Below are positions 62,901 to 64,000 of a stretch of DNA of 64,000 bases, piece by piece. The notes beneath the pieces are model-generated. The model made no database searches. It had not been told where the DNA came from and worked only from the letters and a program-made list of their open reading frames with translations. The stretch is from an uncultured Clostridia bacterium (GTDB lineage Bacteria > Bacillota > Clostridia > UMGS1883). The stretch lies in NCBI GenBank assembly GCA_934476455.1, contig CAKSNY010000004.1, positions 58,448 to 122,447 on the forward strand. The letters run 5' to 3'. Made by a program: the position numbers and the translations under genes. The stretch's first letter is position 1. Every line of letters starts with the position of its first letter.

Positions 62901-63370
62901 CGGACAAAGACAACGGGAGTATAAACAGCGGTATGTTTAAAATGTACGACGCGGATTTAGCGGAAAGCCTGCAAAGGATGCGCGACAGCGTGCCGCAGGA
63001 CGGCGAGGGAAACTTTGTTGAGTTTTCGAGAATGAGCGCGGCGGAGCTTGACACTGTGGCGAAGCTTTTGGCGACGGTACACCATGCAATCACAAGTGAA
63101 AACAGGGCGTTTTCCGACGGGATAAAGGGGAAAATATCCGACATAGGGGAAAGCGTGATTGACGAGATGAAAAAAACACGCGAGAAAAGAGAGAGCAAAA
63201 AGAGCGGGAGCGGCGATTATAAAGAAGGCGGGTTTTTCAAGTTTTTCAAAGATGAATGGAATTACAACGAGCTTTCACCGGTGGACTTTTACCAACCTTT
63301 TGCGAGAGGTCTGCGGCGCGGATATTTCTATGTTTCGACAAAAAATGAAGAAGCAGAAAGCCCAATATAA
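59945..63370 (+). CDS. Phage-type polyvalent protein with duplicated MuF-C-like and ADP-ribosyltransferase modules, truncated
   Basis: About 1141 residues. Two homologous modules (about 52-210 and 266-435) of the form LxVGxTxExxxxIG...LPxHI fit the MuF C-terminal / BECR nuclease-like domains of phage polyvalent proteins. Residues 448-605 are an ART-PolyVal ADP-ribosyltransferase (FKRWFGDWENNPKRASKVV, VVYHGTNNDF, YWFSESYDYAEAM, YIVFNPNQIKSATDNIGTFD). The linker RYK(R)A recurs at ~28, 236 and 607. A long helical part follows. The last codons EEAESPI lie in the right direct repeat, so the C-terminus is probably cut. ATG at 59945 has GGAGAG upstream; TTG 59906 is possible. Confidence 0.78.
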   Translation: MREAQRNWQEAIKRAEEAAGETTDGEVRYKLNRNFEQEYDKWVHSGRKYGTRLIVGETGEALKSIGVLEQNIVWDTGKINKTLEKHKNLDDSTLKQIPRVIEEPIIVMQSKSFDSRLTMFGELNDKNGLPVMVVLELTPKNRRGDLYLDEIKVASTYSKNKQSDPYGTEKTQKMLNESKILYVDANKNRTESWLVTNRLQLPLHITNFGSIERITYSEEYVNGIGLNKDGERYKRAYKEEDGKIYDYTKPFSQQLEDWKAGKIPEYDTLLVGGTPEVMQKIGMNALPVTINQRHIDYALNNTKDEAHNIGEALLNQLPEAIKKPVAIVSSDTVKGRVVAMLEIVHGGKNIIAPIAIDGYGTQNYVSIDSNAIASVFAKDNGVKRILYDAIKKEASGQKAVFYIDKNKADVLLQTAGLQLPGHLFRNNGFIHSIREEGTNVNTRFENVTQTQQFKRWFGDWENNPKRASKVVNEDGMPKVVYHGTNNDFTIFKSDDDTYWFSESYDYAEAMAEERGGSNVMEMYLDMKKPYTAVLEKARFADPEYEKPIIEKARAKGCDGVILKCDTDSEYAADTFYIVFNPNQIKSATDNIGTFDKKNPDVRYKRAYEDGDIMDFSTFSPEAEKAYKRLEKENKQLKKNLENAHMELLHREGKGIDTDATYEMAQDIKKAYGANIKTGELHREVTKLYDYMSGEEVDWDTAADYAESIAHSVIDSCYTVKETEYTDLRDRIKSTKITIPESERADFADGYERYRKGAFGKLRLGNDGTALDVFWNSLAEEYPYFFDKEMTGARERLDTLIEIMRETAPTEQSIFETENDKLQAVRELKGKILESFYKTPQGSGKKVFRFYDTRAADTMREMRRSEKAMQEQKEQLGKAMQRQEDMFENELHRAEERSEYYRSSRDRVRIMPKINSNYNYLSSMVTKPTDSRHVPEYMRGDVAKLLSMFNGKVERTGVFRTPEKATATAVKKSQLFEMYQSIMEKYTDKDNGSINSGMFKMYDADLAESLQRMRDSVPQDGEGNFVEFSRMSAAELDTVAKLLATVHHAITSENRAFSDGIKGKISDIGESVIDEMKKTREKRESKKSGSGDYKEGGFFKFFKDEWNYNELSPVDFYQPFARGLRRGYFYVSTKNEEAESPI

Positions 63371-63393
63371 TGGGATTTCTGCTCTTTTATTTT
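63353..63393. repeat. Right direct repeat (candidate attR)
   Basis: 39 of 41 bases equal 52085-52125; the last 25 are identical. The sequence is a copy of the ssrA terminator, with one arm change that weakens the stem. It provides the last codons and stop of the polyvalent gene. Confidence 0.72.
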
Positions 63394-63430
63394 AGCTCTT
63401 TGTCAACAGTTGGGGTAAAATAAAATGAAA

Positions 63431-63618
63431 CTCATGCGGCAGCTTAAGCTGCTGCATGAGCGTGTCGATAAAGCCGACACGCTTCAAGCCGAAAACTCGC
63501 TTTCGGAGCTTTCGTTTTTCGCTCGCGCGGCTATCCGCGCCAGCCCTTGCAGGGAGCGGTTTTTGCACTGCACGCCCGCGAAAACCGCGTTTTTTACGTT
63601 AGAGGGGATTTCCCCTCT
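63431..63618. repeat. Array of seven short hairpins
   Basis: In order: near-palindrome CTCATGC...GCATGAG (63431-63460); GCGTGTCG/CGACACGC (63460-63482); CCGAAA/TTTCGG (63489-63506); GCGCGG/CCGCGC (63525-63540); CCCT/AGGG (63544-63554); GCGGTTTT/AAAACCGC (63556-63588); AGAGGGGA/TCCCCTCT (63601-63618). Part recurs at 16595-16632. An open frame 63425-63640 runs through it but is not convincing. This occupies most of the gap 63394-63709. Confidence 0.65.
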
Positions 63619-63709
63619 GATACCCCCCCAAGTTCTTTGATATGTCTTTCGCTGTCTGTATGAAATAGCCACACAACCGAGAACTATTCTTTGTTGTGTG
63701 GCTCTGCTA

Positions 63710-64000
63710 TTATTTTTCCCGTGCATACAGTGCCGCAAAATTAAGAAGCTGCTTTTTTGAGGAAACGCCGAGCTTGCTGTAAATATTGCCGTTATGGTAT
63801 TTAAGAGTACTCTCTTTAACTTCTGCAATCTGTAAAATTTCAGGAACGGTTTTTCCCTCCAGATAGAGGTCAAATATTTTTCTCTCCTTGGGAGTAAGGC
63901 TGCGTAAACCCGAACAGAAATGTTCATAATCATCCTGTACGATGATATTTTTATGCTCTTTCATCAGACGCTTGTTTTCGGTTCTGATACGTTCAATCTC
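63710..64000 (-). CDS. LuxR-type transcriptional regulator, C-terminal part (cut by window end)
   Basis: The frame is open to the window edge; ~96 residues visible. A helical linker (EIERIRTENKRLMKEHKN) leads to a LuxR HTH: LRSLTPKERKIFDLYLEGKT then VPEILQIAEVKESTLKYHNG and IYSKLGVSSKKQLLNFA. An ATG at 63964 is internal. The N-terminal sensory part lies outside the window. Confidence 0.85.
   Translation of the reverse strand, partial: EIERIRTENKRLMKEHKNIIVQDDYEHFCSGLRSLTPKERKIFDLYLEGKTVPEILQIAEVKESTLKYHNGNIYSKLGVSSKKQLLNFAALYAREK

Larger units (their letters stand above)
52085..63393. mobile_element. Integrated element in the ssrA 3' region (~11.3 kb)
   Basis: Bounded by 41-base direct repeats (52085-52125 and 63353-63393; 39 identical, 25-base identical core ending CTGCTCTTTTATTTT). 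It begins with a tyrosine integrase pointing to ssrA and contains an IS3 element, XRE regulator, serine resolvase, AT-rich membrane-protein genes and a phage polyvalent protein truncated at the right repeat. No structural phage, relaxase or conjugation genes are seen, so it is a remnant or a satellite. ssrA is a known target for such integrases. Confidence 0.72.

Noticed and set aside
63425..63640. 71-codon open frame after the element
   Set aside because: It runs through seven hairpins, has repeat-derived composition and partial repetition at 16.6 kb; no protein features.
1..64000. CRISPR arrays, rRNA and tRNA genes
   Set aside because: No regularly spaced repeats and no tRNA-like cloverleaf apart from the tmRNA were found by reading.

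Overview
The window is a chromosomal segment of a low-to-moderate GC, endospore-forming anaerobic Firmicute, most likely a gut clostridium of the Oscillospirales/Christensenellales type. Evidence: sporulation genes (yqfC, yqfD, ylbJ), a WalRK two-component system with YycH/YycI, PPDK, a Gram-positive CdaA/CdaR pair, a YqfF-type HD protein, and strong Shine-Dalgarno sites. There are no rRNA or tRNA genes and no CRISPR arrays. One tmRNA gene is present.

Layout. 1-3.6 kb: end of a flavoprotein gene, then on the minus strand cdaA-cdaR (c-di-AMP synthesis) and a cysteine-desulfurase-like gene with a DUF3343 partner. 3.7-10.3 kb: a PucR/CdaR-type regulator, then ftsE-ftsX, a coiled-coil M23 hydrolase, an S41 protease and an S11 carboxypeptidase, a cell-division and wall-remodelling block. 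10.4-16.3 kb: AlkD-like protein, methionine-gamma-lyase-like enzyme, an S26 peptidase with a PqqD-like protein, a secreted PpiC foldase, a serine hydrolase and a HAD phosphatase. 16.3-16.6 kb: an unexplained large inverted repeat. 16.6-22 kb: the wal locus (walR, walK, a small secreted protein, yycH, yycI). 22.1-27.5 kb: AI-2E-type transporter, FHA-FtsW/RodA-PBP operon, a PfkB kinase. 27.6-48.6 kb, mostly minus strand: ppdK; the recO-yqzL-era-dgkA-ybeY-yqfF-phoH-yqfD row with yqfC and ylbJ divergent; two flavoproteins; gpsA-plsY-der-DUF512; aspS-hisS. 48.8-52.1 kb: secG, rnr, smpB, ssrA.

52.1-63.4 kb is accessory DNA. A tyrosine integrase, split by a frameshift, sits beside the 3' end of ssrA, and the ssrA terminator is repeated almost exactly at 63.35 kb (39 of 41 bases), inside the last codons of a truncated phage-type polyvalent protein. 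This marks an approximately 11.3-kb element. It carries an IS3-family insertion, an XRE regulator, a serine resolvase, an AT-rich operon of membrane-anchored proteins and the polyvalent protein with two MuF-C-like modules and an ADP-ribosyltransferase module. The membrane-protein operon has a promoter followed by a ~220-nt leader with a long nested hairpin and mutually exclusive antiterminator and terminator hairpins: a candidate undescribed cis-regulatory RNA.

A second theme is WalR control. Three intergenic sites match the WalR box TGTWAH-N5-TGTWAH: before walR, before a small secreted protein lodged inside the wal locus, and before the gene block leading into ftsEX and its PcsB/EnvC-like hydrolase. 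The window ends with a cluster of seven short hairpins, part of which recurs at 16.6 kb, and a truncated LuxR-type regulator.
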